64,000 nt of DNA from Desulfovibrio desulfuricans (GCF_004801255.1 NZ_CP036295.1:619001-683000), one strand, 5' to 3'; shown: positions 25,651 to 35,128, counted from the stretch's first letter. The notes: generated by a model from the sequence alone, not told the origin. Made by a program: numbers and translations.

Positions 25651-27504
25651 ATGCTTTCTTTCAGAACACGAATTTTTTGCAGCGTGCTTGCCGCAGCGCT
25701 CATAGCCTCGGGGATAGCCGTGTACTATGGCCGGGCATCCTTTGAGCAAAGCCAGATCGACGTGGCTCGCGAGAGACTGCTGCGCGAAACCGCGCTGTCT
25801 GCCGCGATTCTTGACAAAATCGGCCCGACCCCGGCTGGCGTGCTCGAACTGGCAAACATACTGCAAATGCCGCGAGAGCGCATTTCGCTGCTCGACAACT
25901 CGGGCAACGTGCTGGCCGACACAGCGCCGGGCGCGCAACCAGTGTCCAAGCTCGACAACCACTCCGACAGACCCGAGGTGCAGGCAGCCATGCAGGGCGG
26001 TCAGGGGTTTTCCATCCGTTCGAGCGGCACGCTGGGCACAGACATGGCCTATGCAGCCGTGCGCATCAACGCGAACAACCTGCTGCGCATCGCCTTGCCT
26101 CTGGTCAATCTGCAGCAGGAGATTGAAAGCCGCGTGGCCGTCTTTACCCGCATAGGCATTGTTACGCTGCTGCTCTCGCTTGTGCTTGCGGGCCTGCTGT
26201 CGGGCGCGCTGCGCAACTCGCTTGCGCAGATGGTGTCTGTGGTCGAGGCCATATCTCTGGGCAATTTTCAGCGCCGCCTGCGCCGCATCCCCGGCAGGGA
26301 GTTTGCCCCGCTGGCGGAGGCCGTAAACCGCATGGCCGAGAATATTGAAGACCATGTGAGGTCGGCGGCGGAGCAGACGGCGCAGCTTGAAAGCATCCTT
26401 GAGACCATGAGCGACGGTGTTCTGGTGCTTGGCCCGCACGGGCGCATCCGCAGGTGCAACCGTGCCCTGGCGCGGGAGTTTCCGGCTGCGGCCTCGGCTC
26501 TGGGCGCACAGGTGGTGGAGGTTATCCCCTCGCCCCAGCTGCAGTCTGCAGTGGATGCCGCCATGGCTGCATGCCCGACCGCCGGGCAGAAGGACGCGAG
26601 CCCCAGCGCTCCGGGCGAGGTCGTAAACGGGCCGGACGCCTCTGCCAGCGACGATGCGGCCATCAGCCGCCAGCAGCGCTATCTTCAGCTTGAGCTTTCG
26701 TCCGGGCAGGTCATGTCTGTCTGCATATCCCGCCCCTGCGGGCTGGAGCATCTGGGCCAGACGGGCATAGGCGCCGTGGCGGTATTTCATGACATTACGG
26801 AGCTCATGCGGCTCGAGCGCGTACGCCGCGACTTTGTGGCCAACGTGTCGCACGAGTTGCGCACCCCGCTCACAGCCATACAGGGTTATGCCGAAACGCT
26901 CATCAGCCTTGACGCCTCGCCGGAATGCCGCCGCTTTGGCGAAATAATACTCAAGCACGGGGTCAGCCTCAGCCGTATGGTGGAGGATCTGCTGACCCTT
27001 GCCCGGCTTGAGGGCAAGACCGGCAGCCTTGACCTCGTCCCCACAGACCCGCGCGAGGCGGTCTCGCAGGCCGCGGGCATGTGCCGCGAGGCTCTTGAAC
27101 GCCGCAAGTGCACGGTTGTTGTGGATATTCCCGAAACCTGCCGCGTGCTGGCAAGCCAGCCGCATCTGGCGCAGGTATTCAGAAATCTCATTGAGAATGC
27201 TGGCCGTTACGCCCCCGAGGGCGGCAGCGTGCGCATCAACGCGCGCGAGAGCGGCCCGGATGTTGTCTTTCGCGTGGTGGACGATGGCCCCGGCATACCC
27301 AAGGCTGACTTGGAACGGGTTTTTGAGCGCTTCTATCAGGTAGAGCGGCACAGGGGCCAGGCGACCACGGGTTTGGGACTGGCCATCTGCAAGCACATAG
27401 TTGAACGGCACGGCGGCCGCATCCGGGCAGAAAGCCCGGCGCAGGACGGCAACACGGCCCTTGTTTTCACCCTTTCTTCCGTCCACGGAGCGGCACTTTC
27501 ATGA
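25651..27504 (+). CDS. phoR: PhoR-type phosphate sensor histidine kinase
   Basis: A 617-residue membrane kinase that should phosphorylate PhoB. In order: first helix (about 8-27), a periplasmic loop of about 135 residues, second helix (about 168-190), HAMP (192-245), a PAS-like domain (about 250-375) broken by a low-complexity insert rich in Ala, Ser and Pro (about 310-340), then HisKA with the phosphorylated His401 in [13 protein letters not shown], and the ATPase domain with [20 protein letters not shown] and [10 protein letters not shown]. The large periplasmic loop is unlike E. coli PhoR, which lacks one, and is typical of PhoR from other phyla. Its last 4 bases overlap pstB. Confidence 0.9.
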   Translation: MLSFRTRIFCSVLAAALIASGIAVYYGRASFEQSQIDVARERLLRETALSAAILDKIGPTPAGVLELANILQMPRERISLLDNSGNVLADTAPGAQPVSKLDNHSDRPEVQAAMQGGQGFSIRSSGTLGTDMAYAAVRINANNLLRIALPLVNLQQEIESRVAVFTRIGIVTLLLSLVLAGLLSGALRNSLAQMVSVVEAISLGNFQRRLRRIPGREFAPLAEAVNRMAENIEDHVRSAAEQTAQLESILETMSDGVLVLGPHGRIRRCNRALAREFPAAASALGAQVVEVIPSPQLQSAVDAAMAACPTAGQKDASPSAPGEVVNGPDASASDDAAISRQQRYLQLELSSGQVMSVCISRPCGLEHLGQTGIGAVAVFHDITELMRLERVRRDFVANVSHELRTPLTAIQGYAETLISLDASPECRRFGEIILKHGVSLSRMVEDLLTLARLEGKTGSLDLVPTDPREAVSQAAGMCREALERRKCTVVVDIPETCRVLASQPHLAQVFRNLIENAGRYAPEGGSVRINARESGPDVVFRVVDDGPGIPKADLERVFERFYQVERHRGQATTGLGLAICKHIVERHGGRIRAESPAQDGNTALVFTLSSVHGAALS

Positions 27505-28256
27505 ACGAGCATCTGCTGGCACGCAACGTCAGTGTGTACTACGGCCAAAACAAGGCCCTGCACGAAGTAAGCCTCAATTTTGAGCCGCGCCGGGTTACGG
27601 CCCTCATCGGGCCTTCGGGCTGCGGCAAGTCAACCTTTTTGCGCTGTCTTAACCGCATGAACGATCTGGTCCCCGGCGCACGCGTTGAAGGCGAGATCAT
27701 GCTGGACGGACAGGATGTAAACCGCCCCGATACGGATGTGGTTTCACTGCGCTGCCGGGTGGGCATGGTTTTTCAGAAGCCCAACCCCTTTCCCAAAACC
27801 ATTTACGAAAACGTGGCTTACGGCCTGCGCGTCAACGGCCTGCGGGACGAAAGCCTGATCGCCGAAAAGGTCGAACTGTCGCTACGCCGCGCGGCCATCT
27901 TTGAAGAAGTGAAGGATCGCCTGCAAGGCCCCGCGCTCGGGCTGTCGGGCGGGCAGCAGCAGCGGTTGTGCATCGCCCGCGCGCTTGCCGTCGAGCCGGA
28001 GGTGCTGCTGATGGACGAACCGGCCAGCGCCCTTGACCCCATCGCCACCCAAAAGATTGAAGAAAGCATCCGCGAGCTGCGCGAATCGCTTTCCATCATC
28101 ATCGTTACCCACAACATGCAGCAGGCGGCCCGCGTTTCAGACTACACGGCCTTTTTTTACATGGGCAGGCTCATTGAGCACAATGCCACAGACATCATGT
28201 TTACCCGGCCCGCCAAAAAACAGACGGAAGACTACATCACTGGCCGCTTTGGCTAA
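27501..28256 (+). CDS. pstB: Phosphate ABC transporter ATPase PstB
   Basis: A 251-residue ABC ATPase powering PstCA. Walker [10 protein letters not shown] (near residue 33), the PstB-specific [24 protein letters not shown], signature [15 protein letters not shown], Walker [17 protein letters not shown] and the switch His in [12 protein letters not shown] are all present. It overlaps phoR by 4 bases (ATGA), so kinase and transporter ATPase are translationally coupled, whereas pstSCA sits in the divergent operon. The C-terminus ends DYITGRFG as usual. Confidence 0.95.
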   Translation: MNEHLLARNVSVYYGQNKALHEVSLNFEPRRVTALIGPSGCGKSTFLRCLNRMNDLVPGARVEGEIMLDGQDVNRPDTDVVSLRCRVGMVFQKPNPFPKTIYENVAYGLRVNGLRDESLIAEKVELSLRRAAIFEEVKDRLQGPALGLSGGQQQRLCIARALAVEPEVLLMDEPASALDPIATQKIEESIRELRESLSIIIVTHNMQQAARVSDYTAFFYMGRLIEHNATDIMFTRPAKKQTEDYITGRFG

Positions 28257-28348
28257 AAGACGGCTAACGTAGTACGCACCGTGCGCACGACGTATGAAGG
28301 CGCACAGGTAATTTCACATCCAAGCGTAGTTGTTTTGGGAGAACGATC

Positions 28349-29152
28349 ATGCAGCAACAGGCCAATTATCTGCAACAATTGCTCGTATCACTGCGTACCC
28401 GCCTGCTGGTTATGTGCGCCAGCGTGGGCATCGCCCTGGAAGAAGCCGGCAAGGCCATGGCCGCTGGCGATCCCGGTCGGGCCGCGTCGGTCATTGAAAA
28501 CGACGCAGCCGTTGACGCCCTTGAAAATGAAATTGACGAAATGGCGCTGCTGCTGCTTGCCCGGACACAGCCCGTGGCCAGAGACTTGCGGTTTGTGGTC
28601 AGCGCCCTGCGCATGGTGGTGGATCTCGAGCGCATTGGCGACGAGGCCGTCAGCATGGCCGAGCAGGCAATACTCATGCAGGACAAACCCGGCTTTGGGG
28701 TCATACCGCATGTGCGCGAAATGTTTTACAAGGCCAGTGAGGCCTTTGACCGGGCCGTGCGGGTTTTCCGCGAGAACAATGCCGAGGAGGCGCTGCATAT
28801 GCTGCGCGGCGACGAAGAAGCCGTGCAGAGCGAAGTGCGCATCATCCAGCAGATTATGGAAAGCCTCTCAGACCCTGACGCCAACCTGCAGCCCTATCAG
28901 GCCATGCATGTTATTCTGGTGGCGCGTTCGCTCACACGCGTGTGGCGGCGTTCCATCAACATCGCCGAGCAGGTTTACTTTATCAGTCAGGGTGAAAGCG
29001 TAAAGCACAAGGCGGAAGAACGCGGCGGCGAAGCCCAAAACGCCTCTGCGGCAAAGCCCGCCGACGTGACGGGGCCTGCGGAGCAGGAAAATACAGGCAG
29101 CGCCATCCACCGCGCGGATGATGAAGACGAAGATATGGACGGGCGCGGCTGA
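28349..29152 (+). CDS. phoU: Phosphate signalling protein PhoU, with acidic tail
   Basis: A 267-residue PhoU homologue, which links the Pst transporter state to PhoR. Both three-helix repeats are present, with metal-cluster acidic motifs ENEIDEMALLLL and DLERIGDEAVSMAEQ in the first, and SLTRVWRRSINIAEQVYFI in the second. The protein continues about 45 residues beyond the usual end with an acidic, low-complexity tail (EDEDMDGRG at the end). It is 92 bases after pstB and is the last gene of the operon. Confidence 0.92.
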   Translation: MQQQANYLQQLLVSLRTRLLVMCASVGIALEEAGKAMAAGDPGRAASVIENDAAVDALENEIDEMALLLLARTQPVARDLRFVVSALRMVVDLERIGDEAVSMAEQAILMQDKPGFGVIPHVREMFYKASEAFDRAVRVFRENNAEEALHMLRGDEEAVQSEVRIIQQIMESLSDPDANLQPYQAMHVILVARSLTRVWRRSINIAEQVYFISQGESVKHKAEERGGEAQNASAAKPADVTGPAEQENTGSAIHRADDEDEDMDGRG

Positions 29153-29177
29153 CAATCCATGCCCCGCGCAACGCAAA

Positions 29178-29206
29178 AGCCCCCGGACCATGCTGGTTCG
29201 GGGGCT
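29178..29206. terminator. Bidirectional terminator between phoU and dapA
   Basis: AGCCCCCGGACC pairs with GGTTCGGGGGCT around a TGCT loop, lying between the converging phoU and dapA genes. The minus-strand reading has the better T-tract (TTTTGCG), so it serves dapA at least. Confidence 0.85.
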
Positions 29207-29230
29207 TTATGGTATCTATGGGATACTGCG

Positions 29231-30109
29231 CTAGATAAGGTTTTGCTGGCGCAGCACTTCAAGGAGCTTTTGCTTGGTGGCCTCGGCCATGGGGCACAGA
29301 GGCAGGCGGATTTCCGCCTCCATACGGCCCATGAGCGCCAGAGCGGTCTTGGCAGGGATGGGGTTGCTCTCAAAAAAGAGGGCTTCGTGCAGGGGAAAGA
29401 GCCCATGGTGGATGCGCGCGGCTTCTTTGAGGTCGCCCTTGTTAAAGGCGTTGCACATGGCTGCCACTCGGCCGGGCACAAGGTTGGAAGTGACCGAAAT
29501 CACGCCCTTGCCGCCAAGCGCCATCAAAGGCAGGGCGGTAAAGTCGTCGCCCGACAGCACGCAGAAGTTTTCGGGGCAGCTTTCGAGTACGCGGCTGCCC
29601 TGAATCATGTCGCCGGTGGCCTCTTTGACGCCCACGATATTGGAAAAATCGTGCGCCAGACGGGCCAGAGTGGCGGGCAGCAGGTTGCAGCCGGTGCGGC
29701 CCGGCACGTTGTAGGGCACCAGCGGCATGTCCACTGCCTGGGCAATGGCCTTAAAGTGCTGGTACATGCCCTCCTGCGTGGGCTTGTTGTAGTAGGGAGT
29801 GATCAGCAGCGCGCCGTCGGCGCCCGCTTTCTGCGCGTATTTGGTCAGGCGGATGGCCTCGACCGTGTTGTTGGAACCGGCGCCAGCCAGAACCGGCACG
29901 CGACCCTTGACCTGGTCAATACATATTTCAATGACCCTTTCGTGTTCTTCGTGGGTCAGCGTGGCGGATTCGCCCGTGGTGCCGCAGGGGACCAGACCGT
30001 GAATGCCTTCACTGATCTGGTGTTCAATAAATGCGCGGTATGCTTCTTCGTCCAGTTCGTTGTTTCTGAACGGGGTTACAAGCGCGGTCAATGCACCTGA
30101 AAATTGCAT
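29231..30109 (-). CDS. dapA: 4-hydroxy-tetrahydrodipicolinate synthase
   Basis: This 292-residue aldolase condenses pyruvate with aspartate semialdehyde, the first step to lysine and diaminopimelate. It has the (beta/alpha)8 fold with PCGTTGESATLTHEEH near residue 42, PYYNKPTQEGMYQHF with the catalytic Tyr, VPYNVPGRTGCNL, and the Schiff-base Lys in NIVGVKEATGDM (near residue 161). I chose the ATG giving MQFSGALTALVTPF, the family start, instead of the 10-codon longer frame. No lysine riboswitch is visible upstream; the HU gene lies 115 bases before it. Confidence 0.95.
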   Translation of the reverse strand: MQFSGALTALVTPFRNNELDEEAYRAFIEHQISEGIHGLVPCGTTGESATLTHEEHERVIEICIDQVKGRVPVLAGAGSNNTVEAIRLTKYAQKAGADGALLITPYYNKPTQEGMYQHFKAIAQAVDMPLVPYNVPGRTGCNLLPATLARLAHDFSNIVGVKEATGDMIQGSRVLESCPENFCVLSGDDFTALPLMALGGKGVISVTSNLVPGRVAAMCNAFNKGDLKEAARIHHGLFPLHEALFFESNPIPAKTALALMGRMEAEIRLPLCPMAEATKQKLLEVLRQQNLI

Positions 30110-30150
30110 TATAAACTCCTGTGCGGCCACGCGCTGCAAAAAGCGAACAA

Positions 30151-30181
30151 AAGCCCGCGCGAAGGTTTGGCCTTCGCAAGC
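30151..30181 (-). terminator. Terminator after the HU/IHF gene
   Basis: On the minus strand GCGAAGG-CCAAA-CCTTCGC (30159-30177) with outer pairs is followed by CTTTTGTTCGCTTTTT. It stands between the HU-type gene and dapA, making dapA at least partly independent. Confidence 0.65.
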
Positions 30182-30224
30182 AGGCGACCCCGCAAAGGGT
30201 CTTCAGTTCGGCAGCGCTAAGGCC

Positions 30225-30503
30225 TTACTGATTGATAAATTCTTTCAATTCCTTGCCGGCACGGAAAAAGGGCAGGCGTTTCGATGCGACAACGACGCTT
30301 TCGCCGGTTTTAGGATTGCGGCCGGCGTAGCCTTCGTACTCCTTGATTTTGAAGCTGCCAAAACCGCGTATTTCAATACGCTCCCCGGACAGCAGTGATT
30401 TTTTCATGGCGTCAAAAAAGGTGGTTACCACCAGCGCCGCATCGTCGAGGGGAATGTTGGTGTCGTCGGCCAGTGCCTTGATAAGCTCGCTCTTGTTCAT
30501 CAT
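30225..30503 (-). CDS. HU/IHF-family DNA-bending protein
   Basis: A 92-residue histone-like protein. It starts MMNKSELIKALA and has the dimer core VVTTFFDAMKKSLLSGERIEIRGFGSFKI. The DNA-gripping arm contains YAGRNPKTGESVVVASKRLPFFRAGKELKE, where RNPKTGE is the family signature and the Pro at the arm tip intercalates into DNA. Sequence alone does not separate HU from an IHF beta subunit, though GFGSF and the RNPKTGE arm fit IHF-like members. Either of the two opening Met codons may be used. A promoter with -10 TAGGGT lies upstream. Confidence 0.9.
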   Translation of the reverse strand: MMNKSELIKALADDTNIPLDDAALVVTTFFDAMKKSLLSGERIEIRGFGSFKIKEYEGYAGRNPKTGESVVVASKRLPFFRAGKELKEFINQ

Positions 30504-30569
30504 GCCTCCGTGACCGCGTTACATGTTTGCCCGAAGGGGCGACAAGGCCGGGCATTTATAAGCAATTCG

Positions 30570-30598
30570 ACCCTATATCTTTTTTCAGACAAGGTAAA
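30570..30598 (-). promoter_or_regulatory. Candidate promoter of the HU/IHF gene
   Basis: On the minus strand TTTACC (30593-30598), 17 bases, then TAGGGT (30570-30575). The same -10 hexamer occurs in the adk promoter. The -35 match is weak. Confidence 0.4.
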
Positions 30599-30615
30599 CT
30601 GTTTGGATTTAAAAT

Positions 30616-31428
30616 CTACTCCTGAATCGGCACAGGCTGCAAGATGTTGCGGCGTCCAAGCCAGTCGAGCATTCCCAGGCGGATACGCTGCAGCCGGGCG
30701 GCCAGCGTCTGCAGATCGTGGGCTGCGGGGCAGCCGGGCGCATGTACCATAAGCGGTTTTTGCAGGCATACGGCCTCGGGCAGTTTTTTGTCCAGCCGTA
30801 CGTGCCCCAGCAGCACTGGCTCGATATGCAAAAAATGTCTGCACGCCCCGGCAAGCTTGTCAAAGGACGATTTGGCCTCGGCCTGAGAGGTCGCCTGGTT
30901 GACCAGCACCATAAAGTCGCGCAGCCCGTAGCGGCTGTTGAGCACCTTGATGAGCGCGTAACTGTCGGTGAGCGACGTTGGCTCAGGCGTAATGACCACA
31001 AGACGTACCGAGGCCATGGCGGCAAAGGTCTGCACCGTGCCGGATATTCCCGCGCCGATATCCATAAAAACGTAGTCGTACTTGTGCAGCACTGGCTCCA
31101 GCCGCGAGAGCAGCAGGTCGCGCGCGTCTGGCTGCAACTCGGTGAGTTCGGGAACGCCCGACGCGGCTGGCAGAACGGCAAAACCGTCGCCGTCGATGGG
31201 GCAAAGCACATCGGTGATGTCGGCCTCGCCCAGCAGCGCGGTCTGCAGGTTGCCCTCGGGCGTGATGCCCAGCAGCACGTCAAGATTCGCCAGGCCGAGG
31301 TCGCAGTCCATCAGCAGTGTCTTGAAGCCCATCTGGTGCAGTGCGCAGGCTATATTGAGCGACATGTTTGTTTTGCCCACCCCGCCTTTGCCGCTCAGCA
31401 GGGCAACGCTCAATGTCGTATTGGTCAT
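30616..31428 (-). CDS. MinD/ParA-family ATPase, FlhG-like
   Basis: A 270-residue deviant Walker ATPase. The P-loop SGKGGVGKTNMSLNIACAL carries the signature Lys, LLMDCDLGLANLDVLLG and VFMDIGAGISGTVQTF give the switch regions, and TPEPTSLTDSYALIKVL matches the FlhG/FleN/YlxH subgroup rather than plasmid ParA. Such proteins set flagellar number or place other polar structures at the membrane, and a C-terminal basic helix (LQRIRLGMLDWLGRRN) may act as the membrane tether. It overlaps the degenerate GGDEF gene upstream by one base (TGATG). No flagellar genes are in the window, so its target is uncertain. Confidence 0.82.
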   Translation of the reverse strand: MTNTTLSVALLSGKGGVGKTNMSLNIACALHQMGFKTLLMDCDLGLANLDVLLGITPEGNLQTALLGEADITDVLCPIDGDGFAVLPAASGVPELTELQPDARDLLLSRLEPVLHKYDYVFMDIGAGISGTVQTFAAMASVRLVVITPEPTSLTDSYALIKVLNSRYGLRDFMVLVNQATSQAEAKSSFDKLAGACRHFLHIEPVLLGHVRLDKKLPEAVCLQKPLMVHAPGCPAAHDLQTLAARLQRIRLGMLDWLGRRNILQPVPIQE

Positions 31429-32240
31429 CAGTTTCCCCCAAAAAAGAGAAATCGTTTTTCGCTGGAATGTACAAGCGTGTTTCGGGATTCAAGGGCAGCG
31501 CCGTCGGCAACGCAGATGTGCCCGCGCTTTTGCGCAAGCGCGTCATCCATGGCCTGGGCGGCCTTGCCCAGCAGTGATTCCGGGGTTGGGCGTCCGCCCT
31601 GGTCTGCGCAGGCAATGCCTATGGCGCACCCGGTCTTGACCGCATGTTTGCCCGTGGCGGAGGCTGCGGTTATTTCCGCAGCGCGTACGGCAAAAAGTTT
31701 TTGTATCTGCTCGGCCATCAGCCGGGCGCGCAGCACGCTTACCCCCGGCAGCAGCAGGGCAAAGCGTCCCTGCCCCGTGCAGCCCAGGGTGTCGCACTCT
31801 TCGCGGCACTGCCGCAGGCAGTCCACAAGGTGTTCTTCGAGCGCCATGAAGGTGAGGTGGTCAAGGCGTGATTCGAGCGCTCGGCGGTCGCACAGGCCTG
31901 ACTCAAGCAGGGTCAGCTCTCCGCCGGTGCGCGCGAGGCGCAGCAACTCGCGGTTTATCTGCACTGTGAACATTTCGGCCATCAGCAGATGGGCAAGGTG
32001 GTCAGGCGCGTTGCCCGCGCCGCCGCCCATGTCGGGCAGCAGGCCCGGCCCTGCGGGCAGGGCGCACCAGCGGCCAGTGGGGTAGCGACGCAAAAATTCC
32101 TGCCATCTACCCACGCTGAAGCCCGGCAAAAGGCGCGCCACCAGTACAGATTCCCTGCTGGTGCGCGAGGTTGCGCCGTCCGCCTGTCGCAGTGCGCGCA
32201 GCTCGCTGGCCAGAGCGTCAAATTCAGCGTTGTTGCTCAT
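31428..32240 (-). CDS. Degenerate GGDEF-domain protein
   Basis: This 270-residue cytosolic protein has a C-terminal GGDEF-like fold, with LTLLESGLCDRRALESRLDHL as the opening helix and GQGRFALLLPGVSVLRARLMAEQIQKLF where active cyclases have GGDEFxxLLPG. Because GGDEF has become GQGRF, the metal and catalytic acids are lost and it is unlikely to make c-di-GMP. The N-terminal 90 residues have no named domain. It lies between prfB (17-base overlap) and the FlhG-like ATPase (1-base overlap), suggesting a shared regulatory role, perhaps as a partner of the ATPase. Confidence 0.7.
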   Translation of the reverse strand: MSNNAEFDALASELRALRQADGATSRTSRESVLVARLLPGFSVGRWQEFLRRYPTGRWCALPAGPGLLPDMGGGAGNAPDHLAHLLMAEMFTVQINRELLRLARTGGELTLLESGLCDRRALESRLDHLTFMALEEHLVDCLRQCREECDTLGCTGQGRFALLLPGVSVLRARLMAEQIQKLFAVRAAEITAASATGKHAVKTGCAIGIACADQGGRPTPESLLGKAAQAMDDALAQKRGHICVADGAALESRNTLVHSSEKRFLFFGGN

Positions 32241-33337
32241 GTCGGTACAGCAGGTAGTCGTGCTGGAACTGGTCGATCTGTCCGTTCAAAACCGCTTCGA
32301 CGTCGCCTGCTTCGGAGCCGGTGCGGTGGTCCTTGACCAGCCGGTAAGGCTGAAGGGTGTATGTGCGTATCTGGCTGCCAAAGGCAATGGCGTCCTTGCC
32401 CGCGTATTCTGCCTGACGCTCTGCGTCGCGTTTTTGCATCTCAAGGTTGTACAGGCGCGCGCGCAGTACGCGCATGGCCGTGTCCTTGTTGTGGTGCTGC
32501 GATTTTTCGTTCTGGCACTGGGCCGAAATACCCGTGGGAATGTGCGTTACGCGCACAGCCGAGCTGGTGGTGTTGACGCTCTGGCCGCCAGGGCCGCTGG
32601 AACGGAAAATATCCACACGGATGTCCGATTCCTTGATGTCCAGCTCAATGTCGTTGCCCACGTCGGGGATGACGTCCACCGAGGCAAACGAGGTGTGGCG
32701 GCGACCCGATGAGTCAAAGGGAGATATGCGGATAAGCCGGTGGATGCCGCGCTCGCTTTTAAGAAAGCCAAAGGCGTGCGGCCCGGCGATGCGCAGGGTG
32801 ACGCTTTTAAGCCCCGCCTCGTCACCGGGCAGGTAGTCCAGCTCTTCCACCGTATATTTGCGGCGCGACGCCCAGCGGGTGTACATGCGCAGCAGCATTT
32901 CGGCCCAGTCCTGCGATTCTGTGCCGCCCGCGCCGGGGTGGATTTCGAGGATGGCGTCCTGGTTGTCCTCCTCGGCGGAAAGCAGCATGACAAGCTCGGT
33001 TTCGTCCAGCAGGGCCGCGAGGTCGCGGCTTTGCTGGTCAAGGGATTCGAGCGCTTCGGGATCTTCGCTCTCGGCGGCAAGGGCCAGCCATTCGTTCATG
33101 TCGCCGTGGCTGGTCTTGAGGCGCGTCAGGCGTTCAATTTCTTCTTCAAGGCGGCGTTTTTCCTGCAAAACAGGCGTCAGCGCTTCCGGGTTGTCCCATG
33201 CGCCGGGCCGGGAAATTTCGTGTTCTATATCCTGCAGACGCTTCTGGCTGGCCGCAACGTCAAAGACGCCCCCAAAGGGTGGCAAAACGTTGCGAAAGGG
33301 GCTGGCAGGCGGCGCGCAGATCACTGAGTTGCAGCAT
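32224..33337 (-). CDS. prfB: Peptide chain release factor 2, with programmed +1 frameshift
   Basis: RF2 ends translation at UGA and UAA. The start is ATG at 33337: a 25-codon zero frame begins MLQLSDL, ends LWGRL and stops at TGA (33260-33262). The ribosome must then slip +1 at CTT-TGA-C to enter the main frame at DVAASQKRL. A Shine-Dalgarno-like GGGGG lies 3 bases before CTT, exactly as in E. coli prfB. The main frame carries the UGA-reading SPF motif (ISPFDSSGRRHTSF) and the peptidyl-release GGQ (SSGPGGQSVNTTSSAVR). It overlaps the degenerate GGDEF gene by 17 bases. Autoregulation by RF2 level is expected. Confidence 0.95.
33254..33275 (-). promoter_or_regulatory. RF2 programmed frameshift site
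   Basis: On the minus strand TGGGGGCGTCTTTGACG contains the internal Shine-Dalgarno GGGGG, the slippery CTT codon, the in-frame TGA stop and the following C that weakens termination. All four elements are in canonical spacing. Confidence 0.92.
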
Positions 33338-33523
33338 TGTGGATACTAGGGGTTGAGTGTGAGCGCCGCTTGCGGCGCATGGAACGTCATTGCGTTAGTG
33401 CGGCCGATGCCGGATCAGGTCGCGTCATAGTCTCGGCCGTAGCAGGGTTGCTGCGGGCCTTGGATCTCTGTTGCCCTGGCCGCCGGGGGCAAGCCCGCCG
33501 GCTGTTGGCGCATACGGCTTGCC

Positions 33524-35128
33524 TCAGGCGTGCTGAGCTGCCGCACGGCGCGAAAGACCGCCGCCGGGGCCAAACAGCAGCAGGGCCGCAAATATAACTG
33601 CCGCAAGGGGCAAAAGCCATGGGGAAAGGACGTGGAACACGCTGGGCGCGGATTCAAGAGCAGCCTTTCCCCACACGGCCTGAGCCTTGAACTGCCCGCC
33701 CCGCACGGTCAGGCGGCCGCGCGTGTCCACAACAACAGAAATGCCCGTGTTTGTTCCGCGCAGTATCCAGCGGTTTTGCTCCACAGCCCTCAGGGTCGTC
33801 AGATAAAGGTGCTGCCGGGCCGCAGGAGTATTGCCGAACCATCCGTCATTGCTGATATCAACAAGAATATTGGCCCCGTCCGCCACGCGGTTTTGGGCAA
33901 GCCAAGGGAATATTCCCTCATAACAGATGAGCATTCCCAGGGCAAGATTGTCATGCCGCAGCGGGGCAATCGCCGTGCCGGTCTGGTACACGCCCACCCC
34001 TTGCAGCAGAGCTTCAAGAAAACTCCAGTTGAGCCATTCGGGCAGGTATTCCCCAAAGGGCACAAGGTGTTCCTTGTCGTAATGTGCTACGGTATCGCCG
34101 TTTTGTCCCAGCAAAAAGGCCCTGTTGTACACGTCCGGCTCGCGTTTGTCGGGGCGGCGTTCCATGCCCGGAGCGCCAAAAAGCACGGGGCAGGCGCTGC
34201 GTGCGGCCAGCTCGCGTATGCGGGGCGCGTGCAGCCCGTTTGCCTCAAAAAAGAACGGCATGGCCGTTTCGGGCCAGATAATGAGGGGATGGACGTCGGG
34301 TTTTTCCGCCAGCCCTTGATAGGTCAGGCCAAGGTACAGATCCACCGTCTGCCGCTGAAAGGCGGGAATCCACTTTTGGTTTTGGTCCACGTTGCCTTCG
34401 ACAAACAGCACGTCAACGCTTTGCAGGCTGGCGGGGTTGACGGCAAACGGCGTTGCGTACAGACGCCATCCGCCGTAGCACAAAAGCGCCGCCGCCAGCA
34501 GCAGGCCGGGGACAAGGCTTGTCCGGTCAGGGCAAAACCGGCGGGTGGAGTCGACAAAGGCGAGGCAGCACAGCAGGGCCGCCATGGTCCACAGCCCGGT
34601 GAGCGCATAGCCGCCCACCAGGTCCGCAGCCTGCACCAGCACCGGCCAGGGCGACAGCGCGCCTGCCATGTCCAGCCAGGGAAAACCCAGGGCCAGAGCA
34701 TAGACGGCTTCGAGCAGATACCACAGTATGCCCAGCAGCACAGCCTGAACCCATGCCGGACGGTGGCGGAAGGCATGCGCCGACACGGCAAAAATTCCGC
34801 CGACGCTGCCTATGCAGGTTACGATAAACAGGGCGCAGGGTATGGCCAGCAGCCAGGGCATGCCGCCCACGTTGTGCACCGGCAGCGTCAGCCAGTAAAG
34901 GGCCGCCATGCCGCCCGCAATGGTGGCAAGCCAGCCCTGACGCAAGGCCGTGGCGCGGGTTGCAGCCTCGCGCCCCAGCAGGGTCAGGGCAGCGGGCCAT
35001 ACCAGCACCAGAGGTGGAAAGCTGAAAAAATCGTTGGGAAAGCCCAGCCAAATACCCACAGCCGCAGCAAGGCACAAGAGCCAGCTGCGCAGCGAGGGCT
35101 TTGACGCTTCCGGGGTGGATAGCTTCAT
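33524..35128 (-). CDS. lnt: Apolipoprotein N-acyltransferase
   Basis: A 534-residue inner membrane enzyme adding the third acyl chain to the N-terminal Cys of lipoproteins. Six to eight helices fill the first 200 residues. The nitrilase-like periplasmic domain has the catalytic triad Glu in IIWPETAMPFFF (near residue 267), Lys in YDKEHLVPFGEYLPEW, and Cys in GMLICYEGIFPWLA (near residue 386). One more helix closes the protein. It overlaps corC by 4 bases, the same pairing as ybeX-lnt in E. coli. Confidence 0.94.
   Translation of the reverse strand: MKLSTPEASKPSLRSWLLCLAAAVGIWLGFPNDFFSFPPLVLVWPAALTLLGREAATRATALRQGWLATIAGGMAALYWLTLPVHNVGGMPWLLAIPCALFIVTCIGSVGGIFAVSAHAFRHRPAWVQAVLLGILWYLLEAVYALALGFPWLDMAGALSPWPVLVQAADLVGGYALTGLWTMAALLCCLAFVDSTRRFCPDRTSLVPGLLLAAALLCYGGWRLYATPFAVNPASLQSVDVLFVEGNVDQNQKWIPAFQRQTVDLYLGLTYQGLAEKPDVHPLIIWPETAMPFFFEANGLHAPRIRELAARSACPVLFGAPGMERRPDKREPDVYNRAFLLGQNGDTVAHYDKEHLVPFGEYLPEWLNWSFLEALLQGVGVYQTGTAIAPLRHDNLALGMLICYEGIFPWLAQNRVADGANILVDISNDGWFGNTPAARQHLYLTTLRAVEQNRWILRGTNTGISVVVDTRGRLTVRGGQFKAQAVWGKAALESAPSVFHVLSPWLLPLAAVIFAALLLFGPGGGLSRRAAAQHA

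Noticed and set aside
25633-27486. 617-residue open frame antisense to phoR
   Set aside because: Mirror of phoR; Ala/Arg/His-rich with no recognisable domain.
30110-30224. Possible lysine riboswitch before dapA
   Set aside because: Only 115 bases, filled by the terminator of the HU gene; no lysine riboswitch core is visible.
33530-35104. 524-residue open frame antisense to lnt
   Set aside because: Lnt is secure with its catalytic Glu-Lys-Cys; the antisense frame has no features of a real protein.
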